Notes: generated from the letters alone by a model not told the origin. Positions 16,151 to 25,237 are shown, numbered from the stretch's first letter. The stretch is DNA of 64,000 nucleotides from Arthrobacter sp. ERGS1:01 (GCF_001281315.1 NZ_CP012479.1:1488001-1552000), one strand, 5' to 3'. Made by a program: numbers and translations.

Positions 16151-16248
16151 ATTTGCGGCCTCGATGGTGGTCGCGTTCCATCGCAGATCCTTTTGTGGGA
16201 CGGATTTACGAGGCGGCGATTGATTGTTCGTTTCAGGGCATGTTATGG

Positions 16249-16846
16249 CTAGGTCATTGAGGACCCGTGACCGTGTGTCCAGGCGAGAGCTTGGCCGTAT
16301 GGTGCAGCGATGCCGATGTGCTTTCTCAGATCTGTGAGAATGTTCCCGTGTTCGAGGTGGGGCGGATCTTGGCGGGCGATATTGATGGCGGCTTCGAGTC
16401 TTTGGTGACGGTCGTCTTGCTCCAGCCAGACACGGTTCGTTAGCCAGGCCATTGCGTCTGTGTCCTGAACATCAAGGGGATTCTGGTCGATTCCACCGTG
16501 CCAGGCGATTGTTGGCAGCCCGGAGTGGATTGGTGGTTGGCCGTGGACAGCACAGGACAGTGTTGGGCCGCCGGAGCCGGTCAGCCGAGCCTGTGCAACC
16601 CAGTCGTAGTCATAGCGGTCGGGATAGAGGCGCAGGTCGGCATGCGTCGGGTGCAGGAACTCCGTGCCACCGTGCCGCGGCGAACACCAGGTTGGGCTGC
16701 TGCTTGATCCGTGGCAACTCTGCTATCCACGCCAGGACCTCTTCATCGCCGGCAATTTCTTGAGCCCAAAGTTCAATGCACGGTGAGTCGTGGGCGTCCT
16801 CAGTGAACGAAAAGTATTGGCTTGCGACTTCAGCGAAGTGGTCCAT
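16249..16846 (-). pseudogene. DUF2332 family protein, decayed
   Basis: The N-terminal piece (from ATG 16846; FSFTEDAHDSPCIELWAQEI, AELPRIKQQPNLVFAAARWHG) is typical of DUF2332. It breaks at about 16660. A second frame then carries HADLRLYPDRYDYDW, GGIDQNPLDVQDTDAMAWLT and EAAINIARQDPP, the family's middle part, and ends early at 16249. The intact family is about 330-350 residues; here about 60 residues between the two pieces and the last 100 are missing. This is genuine gene decay rather than one sequencing error. Confidence 0.75.
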
Positions 16847-16904
16847 TCACACATTCTCACCCTAGGCTCACCGGTCCCAGGTCACCAGGCTGGAGGCGGA
16901 CCGT

Positions 16905-17657
16905 CTACCGGACTGCCTGGATCGTTTCGAGCCAGAGTGACTCGTTGTTCTTCACAAACCGGGTCGCGCTTTGCCAGTGGTCGCCGTGGCCGGTCCTGAG
17001 CATCGTCCCCCACGGTTCGTTTCCCGCGTCATGGGAAGTCTTGAGCAATTCATACATGGCCGTTGTTCGTTGCCACATGGCTGTGGGGAGTGTGGTCCGC
17101 AGCTCGTCGTCGGCACCATAGCCGTCAATGAAGGCCGCCAGTGCACGTGCCGCCACGCGTGGATCGGCCGATGCGTCGTTTAGAGTGAATGCCTGCGCGG
17201 CGTACGCGAGATCCCAGAGTCGGGTGCTTGGTGCGGCTGCGTCCCAGTCGATGAACACCCAGCGCTCCCCAATGAGGAGATTCCAGGGAGCCAGATCGTT
17301 GTGGCAGATCAGTTCTGCTCCGGGGGCCGGAATGTGTGTGATCCAGGTTGAGCCGTAGTTCGGCTCATAGGCTGCGCTGGCGTCGTGAATAGCGCGTACA
17401 AGAGAGCCGACTCGACGCAGCTCGGTGAGTGACAGCGGGGCCGAGTCCATGGCCAGGCGGCCAGGGACAAACTCTGTTACTTGGCGACCTTGGGCGTCCT
17501 GCCCATAAGTAGCCGGTACATCAACGCCGGCACCACTTACGGCCTTCATGTAGGCGAGTACGCTCGGGGTCGCGGCCGTCCACGGCTTGCGGACCGTCGA
17601 TCCTATGCGCACCACACCATCTGAAGCGTTGCCGCCAGTCAGGTGAATCTCCTCCAT
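16905..17657 (-). CDS. Aminoglycoside phosphotransferase (APH) family protein
   Basis: A 250-residue kinase-like protein. It has the catalytic loop ICHNDLAPWNLL (Asp as catalytic base, Asn for Mg) and the downstream metal Asp in WVFIDWDAAAPSTRLWDLAY. The N-lobe is short and starts with VVRIGSTVRKPW. Such phosphotransferases act on antibiotics or on small hydroxylated metabolites; the sequence does not identify the substrate, so resistance should not be assumed. It is a single gene next to a decayed DUF2332 gene. Confidence 0.85.
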   Translation of the reverse strand: MEEIHLTGGNASDGVVRIGSTVRKPWTAATPSVLAYMKAVSGAGVDVPATYGQDAQGRQVTEFVPGRLAMDSAPLSLTELRRVGSLVRAIHDASAAYEPNYGSTWITHIPAPGAELICHNDLAPWNLLIGERWVFIDWDAAAPSTRLWDLAYAAQAFTLNDASADPRVAARALAAFIDGYGADDELRTTLPTAMWQRTTAMYELLKTSHDAGNEPWGTMLRTGHGDHWQSATRFVKNNESLWLETIQAVR

Positions 17658-17931
17658 CTCCCAAGGCTATCCCGCACGTGTCGGCAGGAGACGCCAAGTC
17701 AGGACCGAGAGCAACGAGCCCACGACCCGTCGTCGTATCGCAAGCCAAACCCCAAGCGGGACGGGTTGCCGATCTTGTGGGGTCATCTCTTACGGTCGTG
17801 TACAGCGGTTGGCTGGCCTGCGTTTCGAGCAGATACATGTGTGCACCGGTGTTGGTGAATGCTTCCACCTCTGTGTCCTTGGAGAGGCGATAGTCGAAAT
17901 TCCTTGCTGAAGGTAGGCTGCAGTTGCGGGG

Positions 17932-18285
17932 TTATCTCACGCCCTTCCCCGGGAACCGGTGGATCTCCTGCGGCCAATCGAGCGCGACAGCCAGGCGGCC
18001 GGCCCAGTACCGCGCGGCGTCGTCGTCGGCCACGTCCACGACGGCGAAGCCGCCGAGGTGTTCCTTGGTCTCGGCGTAGTGCCCGTCAGTGAAAACCGCT
18101 TGGCCGTCCCTCGCCTCGACGCTGCACACTACGGTCGATCCGTCGATACCTCCGTTGGTGAACACGAAGACTCCCGCGGCTTTCATCTCCTCAATCACGG
18201 CCCTCGAGGAGGCGCCCTTCTCGCGCAGCTCCTCCGCAGTGAAGTCGGGTACCCACTCGTCGTTGAAAGCGATCAAATATTCCAT
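17932..18285 (-). CDS. YCII-related (DGPF) domain protein
   Basis: A 117-residue protein of the YciI-like ferredoxin fold: MEYLIAFNDEWVPDFTAEEL, VFVFTNGGIDGSTVV, DGHYAETKEHLGGFAVVDV and DDAARYWAGRLA. ATG 18285 is preceded by AGGAG at nine bases. Related actinobacterial proteins are often encoded beside ECF sigma factors, but none is found here. The function is unknown. Confidence 0.82.
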   Translation of the reverse strand: MEYLIAFNDEWVPDFTAEELREKGASSRAVIEEMKAAGVFVFTNGGIDGSTVVCSVEARDGQAVFTDGHYAETKEHLGGFAVVDVADDDAARYWAGRLAVALDWPQEIHRFPGKGVR

Positions 18286-18475
18286 CAAAGTCATCTCCTG
18301 TCGGATCAGGCCGAGGACCATCATGCGACCTCTCGACTCCGGCGAACCGGTCCGCCGCCACCTACCAACTCTACGAACGCCCACGCTGAGATACGACACC
18401 ATTCTAGAAACTAGTTTTCAAGCCGAAATGGCAATCGTCCTGGGGCAGTCCCTTTCCCTATACCCAGGGTAGATC

Positions 18476-18786
18476 TTGATCGCCGTGCAGACAGTTATTA
18501 ACGATAATTGCTGGCGCGAACTGAAAGATGGCTTCTTGGCCTTGGGTCAAGATGTGGTTCATGTCCTTTGGATCCTTCCCCTGAGGTCCTGCATTCTCGA
18601 ATCGACTCCGACAAAAACGGTGCAGTCAGCCGAAGGTGGCGGCACGATCACGTCGACACGTACGCAACCGCCCCGTCGTGGCTCCGGTCGGCTGCTGATC
18701 CCACTATCGATGCAACCACGGCAGGTCCTGAAACTGCAGCTCAGGCTCTTTTCCGCCACATCAAAGCAAATGCCGTTGCAGCCTGA
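18476..18786 (+). pseudogene. C-terminal remnant of a P-loop kinase-like protein
   Basis: The first frame reads NDNCWRELKDGFLALGQDVVHVLW and the second PEVLHSRIDSDKNGAV, WRHDHVDTYATAPSWL and TTAGPETAAQALFRHI. Joined, this resembles the C-terminal half of small ATP/GTP-binding kinases (LRQRI...WRLDHL...DTT pattern). One C restored in the CCCC run at 18578-18581 joins the frames. The N-terminal P-loop half is absent upstream, so the gene is a fragment regardless of the frameshift. The family assignment is tentative. Confidence 0.45.
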
Positions 18787-18904
18787 ATCTCGACGCAGGA
18801 ATCCTGCTTGAGGAACGTCAGGCTGGACGGCCGTTGCCACTAGGTCTACTCTGTTATACGTTGTAGTGGTAGTCGGTGATACCGGGTACCGGTGAGGAGT
18901 ATCA

Positions 18905-19231
18905 ATGGAAGATGTGACTGAGATGCTGAAGGGCACTCTTGAAGGGTGCATCCTGGAAATTATCGGCAACGAGGAGATGTACGGATACGCCATTACCAGG
19001 CGCCTGAACGAGTCCGGCTTCGCCAATGTCGTAGAAGGCACGGTTTACACCATCTTGCTCCGGCTGGAAAGGAACGGGCTGGTCGAGGTCTCGAAGCGAC
19101 CATCCCTGAAGGGCCCACCGCGTAAGTTCTATGCTCTCAACGACGCGGGGCGTGAAGAAGTCTTGAGATTCTGGTCGAAATGGGAGTACCTCTCATCACG
19201 GATTAATCAACTCAGGGAAGGTAATCAATGA
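18905..19231 (+). CDS. PadR-family transcriptional regulator
   Basis: A 108-residue winged-helix protein: LKGTLEGCILEIIGNEEMYGYAITRRL (shown in part: EEMYGYAITRRL), VVEGTVYTILLRLERNGLVE and a wing RKFYALNDAGREEV. It starts at ATG 18905 behind GAGGAG and overlaps the next gene (ATGA at 19228). PadR genes coupled to DUF1048 genes are a recurrent actinobacterial/firmicute arrangement; the regulator probably controls its own operon. Confidence 0.9.
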   Translation: MEDVTEMLKGTLEGCILEIIGNEEMYGYAITRRLNESGFANVVEGTVYTILLRLERNGLVEVSKRPSLKGPPRKFYALNDAGREEVLRFWSKWEYLSSRINQLREGNQ

Positions 19232-19584
19232 ACTTCTGGGAGACCATCACCGGCAGCGATCTCAACACGGAATGGAAGTCATTCCAAGTCCGCGCCGAGG
19301 CCTTGCCGACCGACTTCCGGGCGGTATGGGAAGCGATTGTCGCGCAGCTTTTCCCGTACGGGAGCTTTACGGGCCGGAACTTGATGCCGATCCTGGACGG
19401 TGTTCTGGGGTTGCTCGAAGAGACGGCGGTCGAAGGGCAGGGCGTTCAGGAAGTGGTGGGAGATGACATTGCAGGCTTCTGCGCGGCGCTGGCCGGCGGT
19501 GAGGGTCGCCCGACGTATCGCAACCGCTGGCGTGAGCAACTGAACAAGAACGTCGCACGGAAACTAAGCCAGCTAGGAGGCTGA
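19228..19584 (+). CDS. DUF1048 protein, first of two
   Basis: A 118-residue helical protein: FWETITGSDLNTEWKSFQVR, ALPTDFRAVWEAIVAQLFPY and EGQGVQEVVGDDIAGFCAAL are the DUF1048 pattern. It overlaps the PadR gene by four bases, so its translation is coupled. The function of DUF1048 is unknown; similarity to its neighbour at 19586 suggests tandem duplication and perhaps a heteromeric complex. Confidence 0.85.
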   Translation: MNFWETITGSDLNTEWKSFQVRAEALPTDFRAVWEAIVAQLFPYGSFTGRNLMPILDGVLGLLEETAVEGQGVQEVVGDDIAGFCAALAGGEGRPTYRNRWREQLNKNVARKLSQLGG

Positions 19585-19585
19585 C

Positions 19586-19918
19586 ATGGGCATTCAAAAC
19601 ATCATCGAGGCTAAAAGGCAGTGGCGGGCCATCGCGGCCCGGGCCAATGCACTTCCGCCGGACTACCAGATTGTCTACAAAGAGATTCAGAAGTACTACT
19701 ACAAAGTCGGGCCGACCGATTTGGGCGACGGGGGACTGCTCGCAGGGATCATGGACTTCTTCGAGGAGGGCGCTGCTGCCGGCAGGGGAGTCCTTCAACT
19801 CATAGGCAACGACATCGCTGCCTTCTGTGACGACCTAATCGAGGACGCGCCCACCTATGCGGACATCTATCAGGATTCCATCCGTCAGAAGCACGACAAG
19901 GCTCCCGACGCTCGATGA
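19586..19918 (+). CDS. DUF1048 protein, second of two
   Basis: A 110-residue helical paralogue of the preceding protein: ARANALPPDYQIVYKEIQKY and GRGVLQLIGNDIAAFCDDLI align with it. It starts one base after the preceding stop, with AGGAGG just upstream. The shared NDIAxFCxxL segment is the most conserved part of both. Confidence 0.85.
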   Translation: MGIQNIIEAKRQWRAIAARANALPPDYQIVYKEIQKYYYKVGPTDLGDGGLLAGIMDFFEEGAAAGRGVLQLIGNDIAAFCDDLIEDAPTYADIYQDSIRQKHDKAPDAR

Positions 19919-20009
19919 CTGTGGAAGCAACGAATCAAAGTCTGATGGGTGAACTGTGCCGACAGGGTCGGCTGGTCGGTTGCGTTCCAAGGTCGCCCGG
20001 GTATCCCAG

Positions 20010-20672
20010 TTAACGCCCCACTCGGAACCTGGCGGCGCGTTCACGGGCTGGGTAAAGGACGTAGTAGGCGTTCGTGACGACGTTCAAGACAACCACCGTC
20101 ACGACGTACAGGCCAGTGGCAAGGCCGGGGACGTCGTCGTGCGGCAAGGTGTAGGCCATGACTACGCGGGCGCCCGCGTCGATGAGTAGGCCCACGGCCC
20201 ACATGACGGTCGACGCGCGCCACATCCGCCGGAATCTTTGGGAGTCCCGCCACCAATCCTCCCAACCGCCGGGCCAGCCGAGTCGGCCCTCCAAAAGTGG
20301 CCGGCTGAACGCGTAGGTCAGCGGCCGGGCGCCACGAAGGCTTGCGAGGAACCAGCCTGCCGTTGCGGCGGTGAGGATGGCGCCCTTGGCCAACAGCAGC
20401 TCTGTGCTGCCGGGCATTAGGGCCACGAGTAGCGATCCAACCGACATAAGCGAGTAGAACAAGGCGATTCGGCCCACGGGGCGTCGGCGCACGAGCGAGA
20501 CAATGGCCGGGAATGCGCTAGCCGCCGCGACGATCAGCAATGTGAGGTAGACGTCCGTACCTATGGCGCGCAGCGCATAGTAGGCGGCGACCGGAAGCAG
20601 CAGAACGACAAGCAGCCGTAGTGCCTTCACGATGTTGCGCCGGGACAGGATCCGGCGTAGGGACTCAGCCAT
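20010..20672 (-). CDS. Polytopic membrane protein, VC0807-like
   Basis: A 220-residue protein with about six hydrophobic helices (LVVLLLPVAAYYALRAIG, LTLLIVAAASAFPAIVSLV, SLMSVGSLLVALMPGSTELL and so on) and a cytoplasmic loop RPLLEGRLGWPGGWEDWWRD. The pattern fits VC0807-type integral membrane proteins of unknown function. Its ATG at 20672 lies within the end of the upstream TetR gene (8-base overlap), so both are one operon and the TetR protein probably controls it. Confidence 0.75.
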   Translation of the reverse strand: MAESLRRILSRRNIVKALRLLVVLLLPVAAYYALRAIGTDVYLTLLIVAAASAFPAIVSLVRRRPVGRIALFYSLMSVGSLLVALMPGSTELLLAKGAILTAATAGWFLASLRGARPLTYAFSRPLLEGRLGWPGGWEDWWRDSQRFRRMWRASTVMWAVGLLIDAGARVVMAYTLPHDDVPGLATGLYVVTVVVLNVVTNAYYVLYPARERAARFRVGR

Positions 20673-21255
20673 GGGTGTCGACCTTGGTGGCGAGCCGGAA
20701 CAACGTGACCAACTCCCGGGCGTAGGCTTCCAGGTCCAGTTCGGGGGTGCCTTCGAGGAGGAACGGTAGCCCATCCACCGAACGCTGGATGGTCGTGGCC
20801 ATGACGAACGGGTCAAAGTCGCGGAACTCTCCGGCCGCCTGGCCGCGGCGCAGGATGCCCTCCACCGGGCCCGCGTCCGCGGCCCGTGCCAGGTCAGGAA
20901 GCACCCCTGCCAACAGCACTTCCATGAGCGCACGCATGCGCACCCGGTCGCGGCTGATGTACGCCACCACGGATTCCAGATAGGTGTCCAACTGCCCGGC
21001 CGCCGTCACTTCGACACCCACCCGGGCTCCGACAAACTCGCCTATGCGTGTAATTACGTCTTCGACGACGGCGGCCACCAAGTCGTCTTTGTCCGCAAAG
21101 TGGTAGGAGATTAGCCGGGTGCTCGAAAGCCCTGCGTGGGCGGCAATGCGTGCGTAGGTTGCCTGGGCGTAACCGTCGGACCCGATGACTTGCACCGCGG
21201 CCTCGACCACCTGCGCGCGACGGGCATGCGAAGTGAGAGATCTCGTTACTTGCAT
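20665..21255 (-). CDS. TetR-family transcriptional repressor
   Basis: A 196-residue protein. The DNA-binding helix-turn-helix is TYARIAAHAGLSSTRLISYHF, given here as ARIAAHAGLSSTRLISYHF; the C-terminal domain (FMATTIQRSVDG-like region, PFLLEGTPELDLEAYA) is of the ligand-binding type. It is translated ahead of, and overlapping, the membrane protein gene. A TTACTT/AAGTAA inverted repeat lies over its start codon, consistent with autoregulation. Confidence 0.88.
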   Translation of the reverse strand: MQVTRSLTSHARRAQVVEAAVQVIGSDGYAQATYARIAAHAGLSSTRLISYHFADKDDLVAAVVEDVITRIGEFVGARVGVEVTAAGQLDTYLESVVAYISRDRVRMRALMEVLLAGVLPDLARAADAGPVEGILRRGQAAGEFRDFDPFVMATTIQRSVDGLPFLLEGTPELDLEAYARELVTLFRLATKVDTHG

Positions 21256-21283
21256 AAGTAAAAATTACTACACCCAAGTAAGA
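21246..21283. promoter_or_regulatory. Candidate operator of the 20665-21255 TetR gene
   Basis: TTACTT and AAGTAA (21246-21261) form an inverted repeat with a four-base centre covering the TetR start codon at 21253-21255. A second, wider copy (TTACT...AGTAA) lies at about 21266-21282. Confidence 0.6.
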
Positions 21284-22001
21284 CGCGCCAGTGGCGATTT
21301 CGGGAGGGGCCGCCACCACGGGTCACAAAGGTGCGGGTACATTTCCCAGGCCCTCGTCGACGGACGAGGGCAAGTCGCGACGAGGCAGGCGGGAATCTGG
21401 TAGCCGAGGAACCAGCCTGATGCGCAATCCGAATAGCCGTGGTTACGTTCCACCCCGGCATCAGTACGTGCCTGATGCTGCCGATCGGGACCGTGGACCA
21501 ATCGCGCCAATCTGCGGGTGGAAACAGCGTGCACTGACCAGTTTTCAAAGGGAATCCTGGCCGCACAGTTCGATCACCAGGGCGTGCCCCGACGATCGAT
21601 GTCGCCCTGCGGTCACTGGTTCGCGTGTTGCTTTGCGGAGCAGGCGAGGTTCGGTCCGCCTTCGGATACGACGACGGACGGTTGATCGAGACGGGACAAG
21701 CACCGTTCCGCGGTGTGGACCGAGACCCGTACCGCGATTGCGCCAATCTACCAAGACGGCACCAGTGCCAGCTACCCGGATTTCTTGGGAGCCTACCAAG
21801 ATCAGACGACGCTGGAGGCCGCCGTGCCGGCGCACTCGCGTGACTTCATGAATGGTTCGAGCCTTTGTCCTTGCATTGCCGCTGGTAACGAGCCTGATAC
21901 CTGCTCTCAACTCGAACCAATACAGGGCATCACGGACGACTCGAAACGGGCAATCCGCAGATCTCCGGAAGTGTAGGACCCGGCGTGCAGATCAGCTTCA
22001 G
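21284..22001. other. Intergenic stretch of about 700 bases without a clear gene
   Basis: No frame gives a recognisable protein. Between 21625 and 21860 two overlapping rightward frames contain protein-like pieces (SAFGYDDGRLIETGQAPFRG; then TAIAPIYQDGTSASYPDFLG) that do not join by a single base change, so this may be an old gene remnant of unknown kind. Confidence 0.35.
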
Positions 22002-22292
22002 TCAGAGAAGCGTCTCCACGGTGAGAAGTTCCGTCCTTGCCACTACTTGGCGATGCAGATCAGCCAGAGCAAGGCGCGCGGGGTCTTTCATGTAGGCCTG
22101 CAGAGCGGAGTCATCTGGCAGGTAGATGACTTGCACCTCGAGCGGTCCGTCGCCGTCACCGACACGACGCACCCTGCTCACCACTTCGCCGCCGTACTTC
22201 GGCACGAGCGCGAGCACCCTGTCCTCATAGTCGGTGAGGGCGTCGTCCTGACCCTCTGATGCCCAGAGAAGAACGCAGAGTTTCAGAGTCAT
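22002..22292 (-). CDS. DUF1330/EthD-like small protein, 96 aa
   Basis: MTLKLCVLLWASEGQDDALTDYEDRVLALV (shown in part: KLCVLLWASEGQDD), PLEVQVIYLPDDSALQAYMK and DPARLALADLHRQVVARTEL give the alternating strand-helix pattern of dimeric ferredoxin-like proteins. The closest I can name is the DUF1330 type. It is a single gene without recognised context. Confidence 0.65.
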   Translation of the reverse strand: MTLKLCVLLWASEGQDDALTDYEDRVLALVPKYGGEVVSRVRRVGDGDGPLEVQVIYLPDDSALQAYMKDPARLALADLHRQVVARTELLTVETLL

Positions 22293-22469
22293 GGGTGCAT
22301 CCTATCCACTGCCAGACGGCATTTCGACTAGCGTGCACCCAAGATCAGAAAAGGGTGGTTAGGTTGGCCGTTAGCCGGTCCAGATCGGACAATCCAGTGG
22401 TCGACCTCCACCTGTCATTTTCAGAAGTTGGATCCGAAGAAGGATCGGCGCGAAACTCGAGCTTAGGGA

Positions 22470-22979
22470 TTATGACGGGTTGTCCCTACGTTTGATGGCG
22501 CGGCCCACGGTGGAACAGGCTACGCCGAAGAGCTCGGCAATCTCAAAAGTCGTGTGTTCCCGTCCTGTGACCGGAAACCAGGCTTCTTTCCTGCGCCTTG
22601 GAAAGCTTGAGCTGTTTCCCCGCACCCTACCCTTTGCTTTGGCGACAGCCATCCCCTCGCGAGTTCGCGCCTGGATCAGGTCTACCTCAAATTAGGCAAC
22701 CATGGCCAGTGCATTGAAAAGGAGCCTACCCACGGGATTGGTGGGGTCATGGACGGAACCACGGATGCTGACCTTAACCACGCGACGGGTGACTTCATCA
22801 ACGATGTCCTTGGCATCGCGCGGTGAACGGACCCGACGGTCAGGATTGGTTACCACGAGGGTATCCCAGCCCCGACAGGCTGCCAGTGCTTGCCCAAGTT
22901 TAGGCCGCGCCCTGCTGGCGCCGGTGAAGCTTTGGCCATTGGTGGAAAAGCGGGCGTATCCGAGGAGGAGTTAGGTCAT
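22470..22979 (-). pseudogene. Serine recombinase (resolvase/invertase), inactivated
   Basis: One frame of 170 codons reads as a degraded resolvase: GYARFST at the start (catalytic Ser in YARFS), then RARPKLGQALAACRGWDTLV, DIVDEVTRRVVKVSIRGSVH, PTNPVGRLLFNALAMVA, then RTREGMAVAKAKGRVRG and the C-terminal HTH HTTFEIAELFGVACSTVG. It has a TAA at codon 3 (22973-22971) and another at 22694-22692, where the family has Glu in MVAEFE. About 25 residues after the catalytic Ser are missing. It marks an old mobile element at this site. Confidence 0.85.
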
Positions 22980-23205
22980 GATTTTGTGTGCACCGTTTGG
23001 CCCCCATCACCGGGCCTTTTCTCGGACACGGTATGCGGGAATGTGGTTGCTCCGGAACCATGCACTGTAGAAACATTCGGAAGTCGTCTGCGCACGCGCC
23101 GGTGAACGACCGGCTTACAGGACGGTTTGCCCGTGGCTACATGGGACACCCTCAGATAACGCGGTTTTCTGGCGCCGCAGCACTCCCCGGACTATTCTCG
23201 GCCTT

Positions 23206-23814
23206 ATGGAAGCCTTGTGTCCCTCGTGTGGTTATGAGCTGAATGTAGACAGTCAGTCATGCACAAATTGTGGTTCTGTTGTGGTCATCGCCCCCGCAGC
23301 CTCCGCCAGTATCGGAATGGCCGCCGGCATATCCGTAACGGTCGGTTACGGCCAGGTTTCGTCTTGGTTGAACAAATGGGATGACCTGAAGCAAGACCAG
23401 GGAGGAGTTGAGGATGCTTTCTCAGCTGAAGGGATCGACAATCGGATCATCAGGCATCGTCTTTTGCGGTTCTTCGAGGACTGTTGGCATCTAGTCGATT
23501 GGGTCAAGGAGGACGAAGAGTTGCCCGACATCAATGAAGAAGTAGAAACCGAGGCTTTGGATGATGATGCGATGAGAGTCTGCAGAGCGGTGGCATTGGT
23601 CTCAAAACATCACACTCTCAGGACGACCGCCCGAACCCCGGAACGTGAGAAGGCCTACGTAAAGGACGTCACTTTTTCATCGGGGCGGCCCAGTGCGCGA
23701 GTTTAATTCATCCACGGGGCCAACGACTTTGAGCGAGATGCGGAAACCTTGGTCAGAGAATGCATGAGTTGGTGGCATGAGTTCTTTAGACGACACAACA
23801 TTGTTGCCCCATAG
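23206..23814 (+). pseudogene. Zinc-ribbon hypothetical protein interrupted by one stop codon
   Basis: The frame starts CPSCGYELNVDSQSCTNCG, a four-Cys zinc ribbon (residues 4-22), then a small hydrophobic segment and an acidic helical region (VDWVKEDEELPDINEEVETE). A TAA at 23704-23706 stops it after 166 residues. The same frame continues with protein-like sequence FIHGANDFERDAETLVRECM and WWHEFFRRHN to a TAG at 23812-23814, so a single nonsense change or error separates an about 202-residue protein into two. The family is unknown to me. Confidence 0.6.
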
Positions 23815-23955
23815 ATCCCTCCTGGATCTAAACAGCCGCAGAGTGAAAAGTGTCTCGGTAGCAGTTCCAGATATGACAAGTTGAGGGCTACCAACCGAAG
23901 TTCGGAGTCAATGGCGGTCATTCACCGTGGGAGTGTCCCCGGCTCTCCGATTGCG

Positions 23956-24176
23956 CTAGGGGTCGTTGTTGGTCGATTTCTTATAACACTGTCGGAGATC
24001 AAGAGAAGCCCCAATGGAGGCCAAACAACACGCTAGTAGGACCGTCCAAAAGAAAACGCCTCTGCTGGGAGCGGCTGCATCAGCGAAGCTCCCAAAGTCA
24101 TCAGGCAAACGACGCTGACGAGAAAACCACCAGTCATAAGCGCGACCCCTACAAACTGTTGCAGTGTCTTGTTCAT
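23956..24176 (-). pseudogene. Small two-helix membrane protein, frameshifted
   Basis: From ATG 24176, preceded by GAAGGGA, 47 codons encode a protein starting MNKTLQQFVGVALMTGGFLV and ending in a first membrane helix plus SFGRSY. The next frame, entered at the TTTTCTTTT run near 24050, continues FFWTVLLACCLASIGASLDL, a second helix, to 23956. A one-base slip is the likely cause. It lies just outside the IS element. Confidence 0.45.
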
Positions 24177-24244
24177 GGATTCCCTTCAACTGAAGGTTGA
24201 ATATCACAAATGCCCCAAAATTCCAGGGGGCCAGCATAGTGGCT

Positions 24245-24255
24245 TGAACCGTCCC
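24245..24255. repeat. Left terminal inverted repeat of the IS3-family element
   Basis: TGAACCGTCCC, matching the complement of the right end at 25591-25601 over 11 bases. The GCT target duplication precedes it. Confidence 0.9.
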
Positions 24256-24260
24256 GGGAA

Positions 24261-25217
24261 TCATGCCGCCGTTTTGTTGGCGGCGTCGTCGGGTAACGAG
24301 CCGATTTGTAAATCATAGTAGGACTGCTCGTATTCCTCCGGTGTTTGGTGCTCCAAGGCGGAATGCAGGCGGTCATTGTTGTACCAATTGGCCCACTCAA
24401 ACACGATCTCGATGACATCGGATTCGGTCTTCAACGCCCCGGTGCGAAACGGTGAGTCCTTGGCGACGGCTTCGTTCTTGAACAACCCCATTACGGTTTC
24501 CGCGGCGGCGTTATCGTACGCGTCGCCAACACTGCCGATTGATGGTTGCAAGCCCTCCAGGATCAGTGTGTCGGTGTAGCGGATCGAGGTGTACTGACTG
24601 CCCGCATCGGAATGATGAATCAGACCCTCCGGGACGGGCCGGCCGGTGTGTTGGCGCCGCCATAACGCCATACGCAGGCATTGCTCCACAAAGGCTGTGT
24701 CCTTGACCGTTGACGTCTCCCACCCCACGATGGCACGTGAGTACAAGTCGATGACCAAAGCCACGTAGACGAACCCGGCATAGACCGGGACGTAGGTGAA
24801 GTCTGTGACCCAAATCTGATTCGGAGCCGGTGCGTTGAAGTTCCGGTTGAGCAGGTCACCGGCGCGGCGGCCATCCTTGCCAGGGATCGTCGTGCGAGTC
24901 TTCCGGCCACGGACGAGACCGTTCATGCGCTCATCACGCATGAGACGGTCCACCGTTTGTTTGGAGGCTTCCGGGAAACCGTTCCGTCGTAGCCATGCCG
25001 TCATCTTCCGGCGCCCATAGATGATTTCAGGCCGTGGCCGGCCCTTTGCGCCTTTGGCTTTCAGGGCTCGGAGCGCGTCAGTAATCCGTGCGTCTTCCAT
25101 GGTGCGCAGCGCGGGGAGGCGTTTCTTCCAGGCCCGGTAGGTTCGTGCGGCGACCTGTACACCCTGCCCTCGCAGGACGGTGCAGATCGACTCGACCGCG
25201 TAACCAGCGGCGCGCAT
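24261..25217 (-). CDS. IS3-family transposase OrfB (DDE integrase domain)
   Basis: A 318-residue protein with an N-terminal HTH_21 part and the rve catalytic core. The DDE residues are visible: Asp in WVTDFTYV, Asp in IHHSDAGSQYTS and Glu in NAAAETVMGLFKNE. It catalyses excision and strand transfer. It is normally made as an OrfAB fusion by -1 frameshifting; the frame upstream of its first ATG stays open into the end of orfA (LICRFIDEM), which agrees with that. Confidence 0.93.
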   Translation of the reverse strand: MRAAGYAVESICTVLRGQGVQVAARTYRAWKKRLPALRTMEDARITDALRALKAKGAKGRPRPEIIYGRRKMTAWLRRNGFPEASKQTVDRLMRDERMNGLVRGRKTRTTIPGKDGRRAGDLLNRNFNAPAPNQIWVTDFTYVPVYAGFVYVALVIDLYSRAIVGWETSTVKDTAFVEQCLRMALWRRQHTGRPVPEGLIHHSDAGSQYTSIRYTDTLILEGLQPSIGSVGDAYDNAAAETVMGLFKNEAVAKDSPFRTGALKTESDVIEIVFEWANWYNNDRLHSALEHQTPEEYEQSYYDLQIGSLPDDAANKTAA

Positions 25218-25237
25218 TTCGTCGATGAATCGGCAGA

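Noticed and set aside
16905..17657. Calling the APH-family gene an antibiotic resistance gene
   Set aside because: The catalytic motifs show only the kinase fold; many family members phosphorylate metabolites, and nothing here fixes the substrate.
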